From: JABMRP01 sp964444795
GTDB taxonomy: Bacteria > Planctomycetota > Planctomycetia > Pirellulales > Thermoguttaceae
Assembly: GCA_964444795.1 (NCBI GenBank)
Contig: CAYUIQ010000006.1
Location: forward strand, 14,495-78,494
DNA length: 64,000 nucleotides
Direction: 5' to 3'
Under the pieces are notes generated by a model. It ran no database searches, was not told the DNA's origin, and saw only the letters and a list, made by a program, of their open reading frames with translations. Position 1 is the stretch's first letter. The number at the start of each line of letters is the position of its first letter. Shown here piece by piece: positions 19,416 to 28,358 of the stretch. Made by a program: the position numbers and the translations under genes.

Positions 19416-22400
19416 TCACGGCAGCGACACTCTTAGGGTAACAATCCCCCGGGGCGGCAACTCGATCGCGCCGGGTAGCTCGTTACCCTGTTCCTCGAAC
19501 GGACTGCTGTTGAAAACACCCCGCGGGGCCGGATCGCCCCAGGTCAGCGTCGCGCGGATCGGTCGATTCGCCGCGTTGAACAGACGCACCATCAGCGCCT
19601 TGCCGTCGCGGCTGGGTTTGATCGAACTGACGATGACGTCGATCGGATCGATTCGCAAGAGGGATTCCCGCCGCGAAGTTTTCCGGTCGGCGGGCACGAC
19701 AAGCAGCGGCTGGCTTTGCTCGATGCCGAACCGCGTCGTGGCGGCCGAATCGAAACGCCCGTGCGGCCGAAGGCAGTAGTCAAACCGAACCGTGCCTTCT
19801 TGCGAGGCCTTGTAGTTGGTCTCCCAATAGTTGTTCATCACGTAGGAGTAGAACGTGGTCGACGGTTCGACGTGCTCGATCCACCCTCCGCCGCCGACGG
19901 GATGATGAGGTACGTCGACGGTGATCGCGCCCACCTCGATCAGTGGGGCATCGCGGGTCGTCCAGGTGACGCCGAAATCGTCGTTGGATACGTCGACCCA
20001 ACGTCCCACGGTGAAGTAGTTTTTACAGGCGCCGGGCAACTGATCGATCTCGGGCCGAACGACCGCCCAGGGCGTGTCCATCCGCATCACCCCCTCGGGT
20101 ACGTTGAAGGGGAAGCCGAAGTGGACCGATTCCTTGGCCCGTACCGGTTCCTTGTCCAGCGTGTCTTGGAGGTCGACACGATCGATCCCGTCGACGAGCC
20201 GCACCATCCGCCGGAGCTTGCGGCAGCCCGGGGCGTCGGAAACGATCATCAGCGAGGCGACGACCGGACCGGTTTCTTGGACCGTGATCGTCACCGGCGC
20301 GTTACTTTGCGGTTGCGACGGATCGCGGCCGGCGACGTAGCGGTAGTCGTTGAGGCCCATGCCCGACGCGCCGTCGACCAGATCGACCGGCACACCGCGC
20401 ACGGTCAGACTGTCGATCGCGCCGGTCTTCTCGTTGACCGTCAGGCGGATGTTCCCATTGGTCAACACGTTCCCTTCGGCCCGGGCGCTGCCCTTGGAGG
20501 TCGGGTTGCCCTCCTCGATAAGAAAACGCTTCGCGCCCAGCGGCGGGACGTCCCGGGCCACCAGTAACAGTTGGCCCAACGCGCTGCGTTGCGACGGTAT
20601 CTCCCGACCTTCGACGTCACGGACCACGCTGCCCGCCCTAAACTGGTTAGCGGTCAACGCGATCAGATCGGTGCGGAGCCATGACGTTGTGTTATAAACA
20701 TCGACGGCCGTGACCTTCTCGGCCGAGATCTTGCGTCCTTCCATCGCCTCCGTGGTCAACGCCGTCGCCTCCGCCGCGGCGTGGGTCGCAAACGCCTGCT
20801 TGATCTTCCACTGGTCCTGGGTAAACGGAGCGTCGGGCTGGCTAATGCTGCAATGGGCGCCCCAGGTGTGCTCGTTGTAGAGAATGACGTTGCGCCACGC
20901 CGAGTAGAACGCTCCCTGGGGATAGTTTCCCGGGCTGATCATGGCAAACAGCGCCTCGGCCCGCACCAACTGCTCGGAGGCCGTTCGCGTCATGGCCGTC
21001 TCGGCGGCCGACGAACCGGCGCCGTCTTCCCAGTAGGGCGTGAAATCGCCGCGCACCTCGGGCACGCTCTCGCCGTAGCGCCGCTCGAATTCGTGGAACA
21101 TCTCGGCGGTGGTGGCGATGACCATCCGGGGCGCGGCGTATTTGGCGTTCCACTTCTTCACGAACTCCGGTAGATTCGGGTCGGGGGGGCCGTTGTCGCC
21201 TTGGATGCTGTAGCGGAGTTGCACCATGTCGTAGGGATAGTCGTTGGCGGCCAACTCGTCGAGATAATCGAAAAATACACCCGGTTCGACGTCGCCGATC
21301 AACCCCAGCCGGCCGCCGTGAAACCAGGAGTAGGCCTTGCCGGCCATCCAGCAGAGGACCTTCCGGCGGCCGCACGGCGAAACCCAGTAAAACGCCCGAT
21401 CTCCCCACTGCTGGAGCGTATAGCCGATGCGATGGCAGTGGTTGGGGCCGATCGAAAGATACTTGACGCGGCTGTCGGCCAGCGCGGGCACGATCCCCCA
21501 GGTGTAGCCCGGCACGTCGCTGATCATCGCCGCCTCGACGGGTACGTCGAGTTCCGTCGATAGCCGCCGGGCATAGCCGAGCAGCCGGTACAGTTCTTCG
21601 GGCCGGCACAACGCGGTCAACTCGTTGCCGTAGAGGCCGTCCAAGCCGATCCATCCCTTCTTCACCGCCGAGGCGAACTCCTTGCGTTGTTCGGGCGTTG
21701 CCCGTTTCAAATAGCCGTCGACCGCCCAAAGCACTTCGCTGTTCCACTTGAACCGCGCGCCGGGCGGGTTGTCGGCGGTCGCACGCGCCAACGCGATGGC
21801 CTGCTCGAAGTATTTACCCTGCATCTGCTCGACCTCGGTCTGCACGTGCGTGTAGCCGATGTCGACGTGCGAGTGGGGCAAGATGTAGAACGTCCAAGGC
21901 CGGACCGGTTTACGCGTCAGATCGCTTGTGAGGACGACGTGCCCGTTAGTCTTGATCGCCACGCGCATCGTCTGCTCGGTTTGGGCCGCCGGAAGCTGGG
22001 CGTCGATCGTGTGCGTGCCGAATCGCAAGGCCAGCGGCGCCGGCTCACAACCGGCAATCTCCAGCAACGCCTCACACGGTTCGAGGTACGGATAATCGAC
22101 GACGATGCGAGCCGGTTGCAGCGGCTTGCCGTCGCTCTTCAGTAGCGCCTGACCGTTGGTCGCCTCGACCGTGATTCTTGCTGGCGTCGTCTCCACTGGG
22201 CCGGCCGCGTAAAACTCGATCTCCGCGCCACCGACGGTCGCGTGGATCCCGCCGAGGCCCGTGACCTTCCAACGCACATACCGTGCGGTCACGGGCGGAA
22301 ACGCGGTGCAAGTCACGCCGGCGCGAACGTTGGCGTGCTTCAGCTTGACGGTAGCTAGTATGTTCTGGAAATCGGGTGCATCGCTGAATGTCAACACGGC

Positions 22401-22733
22401 CGTGCCGACGGTGGCCGGGTCGTGACGGTCGACGTGGCGAAACGCGGCGATCGGCGTGGGTTGGCCGAAATCGAAGTCGAGAAACGTCTCGGTCCCGATG
22501 CCGGCGCTGGCGTATTCGCTCTGAAAGCTTCCGTCGGCGATCCCGTCAAGGATATTGTCGGCGTTGTAGCCTCCGCCCGGATAGGCCTCGGCGGCGGCAA
22601 GGAGCTTCGGGTTCGATAGCTTTGCCAGCGGGGTGAAGCTCGCCGTGGCCGGCTCGGCTCCCAAGGCGGGCAACGACGTTGCGAGGACCGCAAGAAAAAG
22701 CATCAGAGGCGGAGGGGTCGAGAAACGTTTCAT
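19416..22733 (-). CDS. Secreted GH38 alpha-mannosidase-like glycosidase
   Basis: 1,105 aa. The ATG at 22733 has GAGTGAGG upstream and starts a signal peptide (MKRFSTPPPLMLFLAVLATS). Residues about 40-190 form a discoidin/F5-8C-like carbohydrate-binding domain (GGYNADNILDG). The GH38 catalytic domain begins at LPHSHVDIGYT, whose His and Asp bind zinc, and ISDVPGYTWG carries the probable nucleophile Asp. C-terminal beta-sandwich domains follow, including the DRVDLQDTLDKEPVR segment. It is probably involved in trimming mannose-containing glycans outside the cytoplasm. The gene starts 8 bp after the upstream TPR gene, so they are translationally linked. Confidence 0.9.
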   Translation of the reverse strand: MKRFSTPPPLMLFLAVLATSLPALGAEPATASFTPLAKLSNPKLLAAAEAYPGGGYNADNILDGIADGSFQSEYASAGIGTETFLDFDFGQPTPIAAFRHVDRHDPATVGTAVLTFSDAPDFQNILATVKLKHANVRAGVTCTAFPPVTARYVRWKVTGLGGIHATVGGAEIEFYAAGPVETTPARITVEATNGQALLKSDGKPLQPARIVVDYPYLEPCEALLEIAGCEPAPLALRFGTHTIDAQLPAAQTEQTMRVAIKTNGHVVLTSDLTRKPVRPWTFYILPHSHVDIGYTHVQTEVEQMQGKYFEQAIALARATADNPPGARFKWNSEVLWAVDGYLKRATPEQRKEFASAVKKGWIGLDGLYGNELTALCRPEELYRLLGYARRLSTELDVPVEAAMISDVPGYTWGIVPALADSRVKYLSIGPNHCHRIGYTLQQWGDRAFYWVSPCGRRKVLCWMAGKAYSWFHGGRLGLIGDVEPGVFFDYLDELAANDYPYDMVQLRYSIQGDNGPPDPNLPEFVKKWNAKYAAPRMVIATTAEMFHEFERRYGESVPEVRGDFTPYWEDGAGSSAAETAMTRTASEQLVRAEALFAMISPGNYPQGAFYSAWRNVILYNEHTWGAHCSISQPDAPFTQDQWKIKQAFATHAAAEATALTTEAMEGRKISAEKVTAVDVYNTTSWLRTDLIALTANQFRAGSVVRDVEGREIPSQRSALGQLLLVARDVPPLGAKRFLIEEGNPTSKGSARAEGNVLTNGNIRLTVNEKTGAIDSLTVRGVPVDLVDGASGMGLNDYRYVAGRDPSQPQSNAPVTITVQETGPVVASLMIVSDAPGCRKLRRMVRLVDGIDRVDLQDTLDKEPVRAKESVHFGFPFNVPEGVMRMDTPWAVVRPEIDQLPGACKNYFTVGRWVDVSNDDFGVTWTTRDAPLIEVGAITVDVPHHPVGGGGWIEHVEPSTTFYSYVMNNYWETNYKASQEGTVRFDYCLRPHGRFDSAATTRFGIEQSQPLLVVPADRKTSRRESLLRIDPIDVIVSSIKPSRDGKALMVRLFNAANRPIRATLTWGDPAPRGVFNSSPFEEQGNELPGAIELPPRGIVTLRVSLP

Positions 22734-22741
22734 TTGTGGCC

Positions 22742-24391
22742 TCACTCGTCCTTGGCACCGCCGAGGGTGATGGAAATGTTGTACTTCGACTGCAAGTGTA
22801 CGTGGGCCTGACTGGCATGGGAGTCCTTGGGAAACCGCTTGCAGACCACCTGAAACGCTCTGATGGCCGCCTCTCTTTCGCCGGCTTCTTCCCGGGTATG
22901 CGCGATTTGCAGCATGGCCCAGGGCGCCCTGTCCTGGCTGCCCCCGGCAATCTGCGCATACAGGGCCAGCGCCTCCCGAAACTGCTTCATGTGGCGATGA
23001 CACGAAGCCATTTCCTCATAGTTGCGGGGGAAGTTCGTACACTGCCGGTACCAGCCGATCGCTTCCTTGTGGCGGCCGCCATGGTGGTAGGCCTGGGCAA
23101 TGTTCCAGCGCCAACCCTCCGAATGCTCGGGGTCCAGTGTCATCAATTCCTTGTAGGCGGTGATCGCATCGTCGTACTTTCGAGCGTGGTAATAGACCGA
23201 GGCGATGGCCGACGACCAGCGGATCTTGCCGTCGGGATCCTGGCCCATGAGTTCGCGGAAAGTCTTCACGGCCAGTTCGAGGTTGCCCTCGTCTCGGTAA
23301 CTGCCCGCGACCCGGTTGAGTCCCTCGATCTTGTCGGCGAAGCGGCGATAGGTGCGGCGGGCTTCATCGTGGTTGCCTTGCGACTTCTGCCAGCCGGCCA
23401 GATGCCCGAGGATCTCGTCGTCGGTGCCCAGTGACTTCATCAACTGCTCGTAGGTCTCGTCGACCTTCTTCACCTGGCCCGCGGCGGCGTAAAGGGCGAT
23501 GATGTGGAACCAATACGTCTTGGCCATGGCCTTTGGGCCGGGCTCCGAGGTGTCGGTGGGCATGTTCTTGCGAAGATAGGCCACGGCCGCCGAGAGCAGC
23601 TTTTCGCCCTTGGCGCGAGTTTCCGCCCCGGCGATGAGTTGCCCGATCGCCCCGCGGACCCGCCCGGCGACTTCCTCGGGAAGCTTCTTCTCGGAATACG
23701 TGGTAGTCAGGGCTTTCACGCCATCCGTGAAACCGCCCAACGCGAAATGGTGGGCGGCCAGTTGTCGCGAGGCTTCTTCGCACAGTTGCCTGCTCTGCGT
23801 TCGCGGGGCATCGAACGTGAGCTTCGTCCACAGTTCGATCTGCGTGTCGCGGTCTTTCTCGATGCCCGCGATCTCGACCAGATCGACCATGACGTGCACG
23901 GTTGCCGGATGTTTCGGATGGTCGGCCAACACGCTTCGATACGCTTCCTTGGCCTTGGCGATCTGGCCGATGTCCTTGTAGGTTTGGCCGATATAGTATG
24001 CGGCGGCCACCGCCTCGGGCGAGTCGGGCCAGTAGTCGATTACCGACTGAAAACCCTCCTTGATCGCCGTGTTGCCCTTGCGCAGCCGGAGCTGGCAAAG
24101 GCTCCATTTCAACTGCGTATAGGAGCCCGCTTCGCTCCGTTCGTACAGTGCCAGGTACTTCTCGTACTCGGCCAGCGCCACCTTCCAGTTCTTCTCGCGG
24201 AAGTACTTTTCGGCGATCTGCAACTGGTATCGTTCGACCTCGCGAAGTTTGGCCCATCGCTGGGTCGACATTTCATCGAGCCCGGCCGCGGTGGCCGTGG
24301 GAGTCGTTGCGGCGATGGCCACTGCCGCCAGGCAAAGTCGGCGCATCGTAATACCAAGATGATTCGCTGCTGTCATGGTTTTCATCGTCAT
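22742..24391 (-). CDS. Secreted TPR-repeat protein
   Basis: 549 aa. A signal peptide-like N-terminus (MRRLCLAAVAIAATTPTATAAG, from about residue 16) suggests export. The true start may be the ATG at 24391, 24385 or 24346; none has a clear Shine-Dalgarno sequence, and the first abuts the hairpin repeat. At least ten TPR units are visible, for example AAAYYIGQTYKDIGQIAKAKEAYRSVL and WRWNIAQAYHHGGRHKEAIGWYRQ in two pieces. TPRs bind proteins. Its position behind ExbB/ExbD genes recalls the TPR proteins of Tol-Pal-like systems. Confidence 0.88.
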   Translation of the reverse strand: MTMKTMTAANHLGITMRRLCLAAVAIAATTPTATAAGLDEMSTQRWAKLREVERYQLQIAEKYFREKNWKVALAEYEKYLALYERSEAGSYTQLKWSLCQLRLRKGNTAIKEGFQSVIDYWPDSPEAVAAAYYIGQTYKDIGQIAKAKEAYRSVLADHPKHPATVHVMVDLVEIAGIEKDRDTQIELWTKLTFDAPRTQSRQLCEEASRQLAAHHFALGGFTDGVKALTTTYSEKKLPEEVAGRVRGAIGQLIAGAETRAKGEKLLSAAVAYLRKNMPTDTSEPGPKAMAKTYWFHIIALYAAAGQVKKVDETYEQLMKSLGTDDEILGHLAGWQKSQGNHDEARRTYRRFADKIEGLNRVAGSYRDEGNLELAVKTFRELMGQDPDGKIRWSSAIASVYYHARKYDDAITAYKELMTLDPEHSEGWRWNIAQAYHHGGRHKEAIGWYRQCTNFPRNYEEMASCHRHMKQFREALALYAQIAGGSQDRAPWAMLQIAHTREEAGEREAAIRAFQVVCKRFPKDSHASQAHVHLQSKYNISITLGGAKDE

Positions 24392-24493
24392 TCACTGTTA
24401 GCCCGGTCGGCGAGCGACCGGATTGTGCGACGGAACTCCCCGTTTCCGGTCGCAGGCGACCGGGCCAACATCAATTGCCGCGCAAAATGAACC
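24392..24493. repeat. Dispersed ~100-bp hairpin repeat, copy A
   Basis: Core arms at 24397-24421 (starts GTTAGCCCGGTC) and 24446-24469 (ends CCGGGCCAAC) are near-perfect inverted repeats around a loop containing GATTGTGCG. A second copy at 40257-40357 shares the outer TCACT, both arms, the loop start and the trailing ACATCAATT and ATGAAC segments. It encodes no protein. This family looks like a REP/MITE-type intergenic element. It lies directly upstream of the TPR gene's start. Confidence 0.8.
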
Positions 24494-24511
24494 GTGCCGG
24501 GACGAAACACT

Positions 24512-26011
24512 TCAAATGGCCTTCTTTTGCGCTTCCAACCACTTGCTATACTCGGTATGGGCGTAGAAAATGACGTTCGTGCCTAGTTGGTAACATGCTT
24601 CCCAGATTTCGGCCCGCACGCCGGCGTGGTCGTCGCGCCAGGCGTCGCCGATGTCGCCGGGATGGTAGTAACAGACCCAGCGACCGTCCCTCCACCAACC
24701 CAACGCCTCGCGGCCGCCGTGTGGCGATGCGTAGGGGAAGAAGGCAATGCGGTAGGGAACTTTGTGAATCGCGTCGTCCAGAGGAATCGTCACCGGGCGA
24801 ATCTTGGGAAATATGCGATACATCATCGACACAAACTGGTTGTGGAAATGCCGGCTGCCGCAATTGTCGCCGAAGAGCATCCCATGTTTGGTGGTCAGGT
24901 AGTCGCGAAGGACCTTCACTTCGGTATTGGTGAGCGAGATGTTTTGCTGACCGGTCATGTAGACCATCGGCGGGCTCTTGCCGACGGGAAAGTTGCGCAA
25001 CTGGATGATCCGCCGCGATTCGGTCTTGTCGGCCACCTTGTGCCGGGTGCGGATGCCGTATTCGCGCAGCATGTTGTCATCGCCGCCGATGCCGAAATTC
25101 TGATCCCAGTTTCCACCCGTGTATTCCAGGCGGATCAGCCGAACCTTGCCGCGAGCCGTCCCGCCGCCGAATCCCGCCCCGGCACCCTCGCCGTAGCCGA
25201 CCGTGTAAGCGTGTTCGGTCGCTTCGGTGAGACTGAGTTGCACGTCGTCGATGGGCGGCGGATTGAAGAGGATCGCGCTATAAGGATTCACCACGAATTT
25301 CTTACGCTTGATTATCTTCACGCGAACCGTTTGGGCAAGTGCCACCTGCTGTCCGCCGCCGGCCGGCATCTCGTAGATTTCCTCGCAACCTCGGACCCGG
25401 CTCAGCGCCAGCGCGACCATCGCAAAGGCCAGCGAATAGTTGACAAATGCCATCACCGACTGGTTGAGTGTCCCCCCGCGCCGGCCGTAGTACCAAGCCC
25501 GCGGATCGAGCGGATTCCAGATATTCCAAGCCCGGCGGCGCGTGGCCCGATCGCTACGACCGTGCATGGCCGAGGGCCGACCCAAGCGGATGTCAGCGGT
25601 ATCTTCTTTGGCGGCTCGACGCCGTGCCTCACGCTGCCGCGTGGCCCGATCGACAAACCAGACCACCCACATGAGCCCAACGAAAAAGAGCCCCGCGAGG
25701 CCGTATCGGGCCAGATTGGCGCGGAGCGTGTCCCAGACCATCCAATGGGCGGCCTGGACGGCAAGTTGCCACCAGACGATATAGAACACGCTTAGGACAA
25801 ACGCCACCGCGACGTTCATCCGGCGAACACTCCAAGCCGCCCAAGCAAACCAGAGAATGCCCAACCCCAGCGATGCCAGCCCCACGGTCCAATGCACTCG
25901 GGCGCTGAATTGCTCCAGCCAGAGCTGATCGATGCGCACCGGGAGCCAGACGATCAGGTACAGACCGACGAGAACGGCCCAGAGCTTCGCGGCTAGCGAG
26001 ATCGGCGCCAT
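24512..26011 (-). CDS. Membrane protein with C-terminal DUF4159 domain
   Basis: 499 aa from an ATG at 26011 (an upstream frame to 26134 overlaps the preceding gene and is not used). Four or five membrane segments occupy the first 150 residues (LWAVLVGLYLIVWL, VGLASLGLGILWFAW, FVLSVFYIVWW, GLAGLFFVGLMWVVW) and another lies around FVNYSLAFAMVALAL. The last 230 residues are DUF4159 (VRLIRLEYTGGNWDQ, FGDNCGSRHFHNQFV), a GATase-like fold often found with MoxR/ExbD genes. It likely sits in the inner membrane with the domain in the periplasm. It is 3' of the ExbD genes in the same operon. Confidence 0.88.
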   Translation of the reverse strand: MAPISLAAKLWAVLVGLYLIVWLPVRIDQLWLEQFSARVHWTVGLASLGLGILWFAWAAWSVRRMNVAVAFVLSVFYIVWWQLAVQAAHWMVWDTLRANLARYGLAGLFFVGLMWVVWFVDRATRQREARRRAAKEDTADIRLGRPSAMHGRSDRATRRRAWNIWNPLDPRAWYYGRRGGTLNQSVMAFVNYSLAFAMVALALSRVRGCEEIYEMPAGGGQQVALAQTVRVKIIKRKKFVVNPYSAILFNPPPIDDVQLSLTEATEHAYTVGYGEGAGAGFGGGTARGKVRLIRLEYTGGNWDQNFGIGGDDNMLREYGIRTRHKVADKTESRRIIQLRNFPVGKSPPMVYMTGQQNISLTNTEVKVLRDYLTTKHGMLFGDNCGSRHFHNQFVSMMYRIFPKIRPVTIPLDDAIHKVPYRIAFFPYASPHGGREALGWWRDGRWVCYYHPGDIGDAWRDDHAGVRAEIWEACYQLGTNVIFYAHTEYSKWLEAQKKAI

Positions 26012-26057
26012 GGGGGGGTGACCGAAGGGGGTTTGTTTCCGGGTTCGTGGAGACGGG

Positions 26058-26540
26058 CTATTCGATACCGTCGAGCAAGTTGTCGAGTTCCGTTTCGCGG
26101 GGGTTCTTCTCCGGATCGGCAGGCTTCGTTTCATCGATTCCCAGTGCGACCGCGGCCTGCTCGGGGTCGGTCGGCGAGCCAGCGGCGGGTGTCGCCGAAG
26201 CCGCCGGGCCCGGCTTGGCGGCCTCTTGCGCTGTCGCGGCAGCTTGATCGCCGGACGGTTTCGTCGCTTCGCTTTGGGGCCAATAATACGGAATGGCCGT
26301 CATCGCCCCCAGCAGAACCGCAAACAGGACCGTGGCCAGAAGGGTGCTTCGAGCCAACCCGCTGGTGGCCACCATGCCGAGCACTTCATGGGGGTTCCGC
26401 TGCCGCATGTTTCCGAGGAATTCGCGAAGTTCGGCGACCGTGGCGGAGGCGTTGGACTTGAGTCTCGTCAACTCGCCGCCGATGCCGCGAGCCGCGGGGC
26501 CACTTTCGGTCGAAGGACTTTTTGCGTTGCCCATCGTCAC
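26058..26540 (-). CDS. Single-pass membrane protein
   Basis: 160 aa. A soluble N-terminal helix region (residues 1-65) precedes one TM segment (STLLATVLFAVLLGAMTAI, about 66-86). A long Ala/Pro/Glu-rich periplasmic tail follows (KPSGDQAAATAQEAAKPG...), ending in charged residues. It resembles linker or adaptor proteins of Ton/Tol systems in layout only; there is no recognised family. Its ATG overlaps the stop of the upstream ExbD gene by four bases (ATGA type), which indicates translational coupling. Confidence 0.82.
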   Translation of the reverse strand: MTMGNAKSPSTESGPAARGIGGELTRLKSNASATVAELREFLGNMRQRNPHEVLGMVATSGLARSTLLATVLFAVLLGAMTAIPYYWPQSEATKPSGDQAAATAQEAAKPGPAASATPAAGSPTDPEQAAVALGIDETKPADPEKNPRETELDNLLDGIE

Positions 26541-26941
26541 TTCCTTTCCATTTCCAGGATATGGACCATATCGCCGCCGGCCTCGCTAATCGCCTCGATC
26601 ACCGGCTCGAATCGTTCGGCTTGTGTTTCGTTGTGGACCTTGAGCAACACGGTCCGGTTCCCCGGTTCCGCGTCGCCCAGTGCCTCGCTAATGCGGTCGG
26701 CCAGCGCCGCTTGGCTGGTCTCTCCGCCATTGAGAAACAGCTTACCCCTGCTGTCGATCACCACGCTAGCCCGGGACTCGCCCGCGGATTCGATCTTCTT
26801 AACCTCGGCCGGTTCCCAATGCAGAAAGCTGTCGTCGTTACCCTGGGCGAGGATGACAAAGAAGATCAGCAGGTTGAAAGCGATATCGCCCATGGCCAGC
26901 GAGGGCACTTCGGCTCGCGATGTTCGACGTCGGATTTTCAT
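26537..26941 (-). CDS. exbD: ExbD/TolR-family protein
   Basis: 134 aa. A short cytoplasmic N-terminus is followed by one TM helix (GDIAFNLLIFFVILAQG) that carries the family's conserved Asp at its start. A periplasmic domain with the VVIDSRGKLFLNGG and TVLLKVHNETQAERFEPVIEAI pattern follows, ending EAGGDMVHILEMERK. With ExbB/TolQ such proteins form the proton-driven motor of Ton/Tol systems. It overlaps the next gene by four bases and follows another exbD-like gene by 42 bp. Confidence 0.92.
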   Translation of the reverse strand: MKIRRRTSRAEVPSLAMGDIAFNLLIFFVILAQGNDDSFLHWEPAEVKKIESAGESRASVVIDSRGKLFLNGGETSQAALADRISEALGDAEPGNRTVLLKVHNETQAERFEPVIEAISEAGGDMVHILEMERK

Positions 26942-26983
26942 CCTAGCAGCCTGCCAGAAAAGTGTCTACATGGAAAAACGGTG

Positions 26984-27409
26984 TTACGGAACCCGCACTT
27001 CCTCTTCTTCCTCACGCAAAACGGTAATCACGCCGCCGGCCTCGGAGATCAGGGTCGTGTACTTAATCCAGTGATCGTAGGGGACCTGGGGGGTGCTCTT
27101 CACCACGACGACCTTGTCATCGAGGCCAACTTTCTCGGCCATAGCGGCTTTGAGCTTGGTTACGAACATCCCCGGCGCGACGGTGTTGCCGTCGATGGAC
27201 GCGGTCGTTCGCGTGAGATCGACTTGGATGTTTTCTTCCTGCTGGGTCTGTTTTTCCCGCTTTTCGCTTCGCGGTAGCGTCTGCCGGTGCCCGCTATCAA
27301 GTTGCACCGACGCACAGACGAGAAAGAAGACAATCAGATTAAACGCAATGTCACCGGTAGCGCTGGACGGCGGTTCGGCCATTATTTTCGTTGCGCGACG
27401 CGATTTCAT
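26984..27409 (-). CDS. exbD: ExbD/TolR-family protein, second copy
   Basis: 141 aa. The TM helix GDIAFNLIVFFLVCASVQ again begins with the conserved Asp, and the periplasmic domain contains IQVDLTRTTASIDGNTV and VVVVKSTPQVPYDHW. The N-terminal motif AEPPSSATGDIAFNL is shared with the downstream paralogue, but the two are strongly diverged after the TM, so they probably form a heterodimer in the motor. It is 29 bp after the ExbB-like gene. Confidence 0.92.
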   Translation of the reverse strand: MKSRRATKIMAEPPSSATGDIAFNLIVFFLVCASVQLDSGHRQTLPRSEKREKQTQQEENIQVDLTRTTASIDGNTVAPGMFVTKLKAAMAEKVGLDDKVVVVKSTPQVPYDHWIKYTTLISEAGGVITVLREEEEEVRVP

Positions 27410-27438
27410 GTTTGGTGGAATTGCGTGATGACCGTGGA

Positions 27439-28332
27439 CTACGACGCCGGCACGTCGCCGGTTTCCTTTTGTCCCAGGGCCATTTGCAGGGTGACCGTTT
27501 CGATCAACTCGGTCGCCGATTCCTCGACGTCGAGCACGTAGCGATTGATCACGCTGGTGAAGTAGTTGTAGGCGATAAACGCGGGAATGCCGATGATCAG
27601 CCCGAAGCAGGTAGTCAAAAGGGCCGTCTGAATACCGCCCGCGGCCGCCGAGACGATATTCTCCTCACCCATCTTCGCCACGATGTCGCGAAAGGCAACG
27701 ACCATCCCCTGCACGGTTCCCAGGAACCCCAACATGGGCGCGACACTGGAAACGGTGGCCAACACGGGCAGATGCCGCTCCAGGGCAGCGACGATATGGA
27801 CGCTGTAGTCGTCCATCGCCTTGACAACCTGCTCCTCGATTTGTCCCGGGTCGTAATTCAGCCGGCTGAGCACGACGAACTTGCGAATGCCGGTCGACAA
27901 AACCGCGGGTACGGGCCCTTCCTGGTCATCGCACAAGGCCATGGCTGCCTCGGGCTGGCCCGATCGGAGCAAGTCGGCAACTTCGGCACGCAACTCACTG
28001 GTGTCGGTCGAGAGCATCTTCAGGCTGCGATAACGTTCGATCATGACGCCCGTGGCGATGATCCCCATCAGCAGGATCGGCCACATGAAGAACCCGCCTT
28101 CCAGGAGCAGGCCGATGGCACCCTCTTCGGAGAGGTCCTGCAATTCGTCCTTCCACGTAGGCTTGTCGGGCTGCAGATCGGGGTCATCGGCCGGCGCGAC
28201 ATCCTCGGCCGGTTCCACGGCGGGAGCCGCTTCGGGGGCCGGTGCGGCGGCCTCCGGTGGCGGTTCCGTCGGTTCTTGGGCCGATAAAGCCGTGGCAAAC
28301 AGGAGCAGGATAGCAGTCAAGGCGCATCGCAT
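27439..28332 (-). CDS. exbB: MotA/TolQ/ExbB-family proton channel protein
   Basis: 297 aa. It has an N-terminal signal sequence (MRCALTAILLLFATALSAQ) and an Ala/Pro/Glu-rich spacer, then a TM (FFMWPILLMGIIATGVMIERY). A cytoplasmic loop and two further TMs around HLPVLATVSSVAPMLGFLG-TVQG and ALLTTCFGLIIGIPAFIAYNYF form the channel core. The motif LGFLGTVQGM is typical of the family. With the two ExbD-like proteins it should form an energy-coupling motor in the inner membrane. It is 26 bp downstream of the giant TPR gene. Confidence 0.94.
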   Translation of the reverse strand: MRCALTAILLLFATALSAQEPTEPPPEAAAPAPEAAPAVEPAEDVAPADDPDLQPDKPTWKDELQDLSEEGAIGLLLEGGFFMWPILLMGIIATGVMIERYRSLKMLSTDTSELRAEVADLLRSGQPEAAMALCDDQEGPVPAVLSTGIRKFVVLSRLNYDPGQIEEQVVKAMDDYSVHIVAALERHLPVLATVSSVAPMLGFLGTVQGMVVAFRDIVAKMGEENIVSAAAGGIQTALLTTCFGLIIGIPAFIAYNYFTSVINRYVLDVEESATELIETVTLQMALGQKETGDVPAS

Positions 28333-28358
28333 GGGTAATCACTCAACTCGCCAAGGGG

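Noticed and set aside
22734..23003. N-terminal extension of the mannosidase frame
   Set aside because: It overlaps the TPR gene; the signal peptide and ribosome site support a start at 22733.
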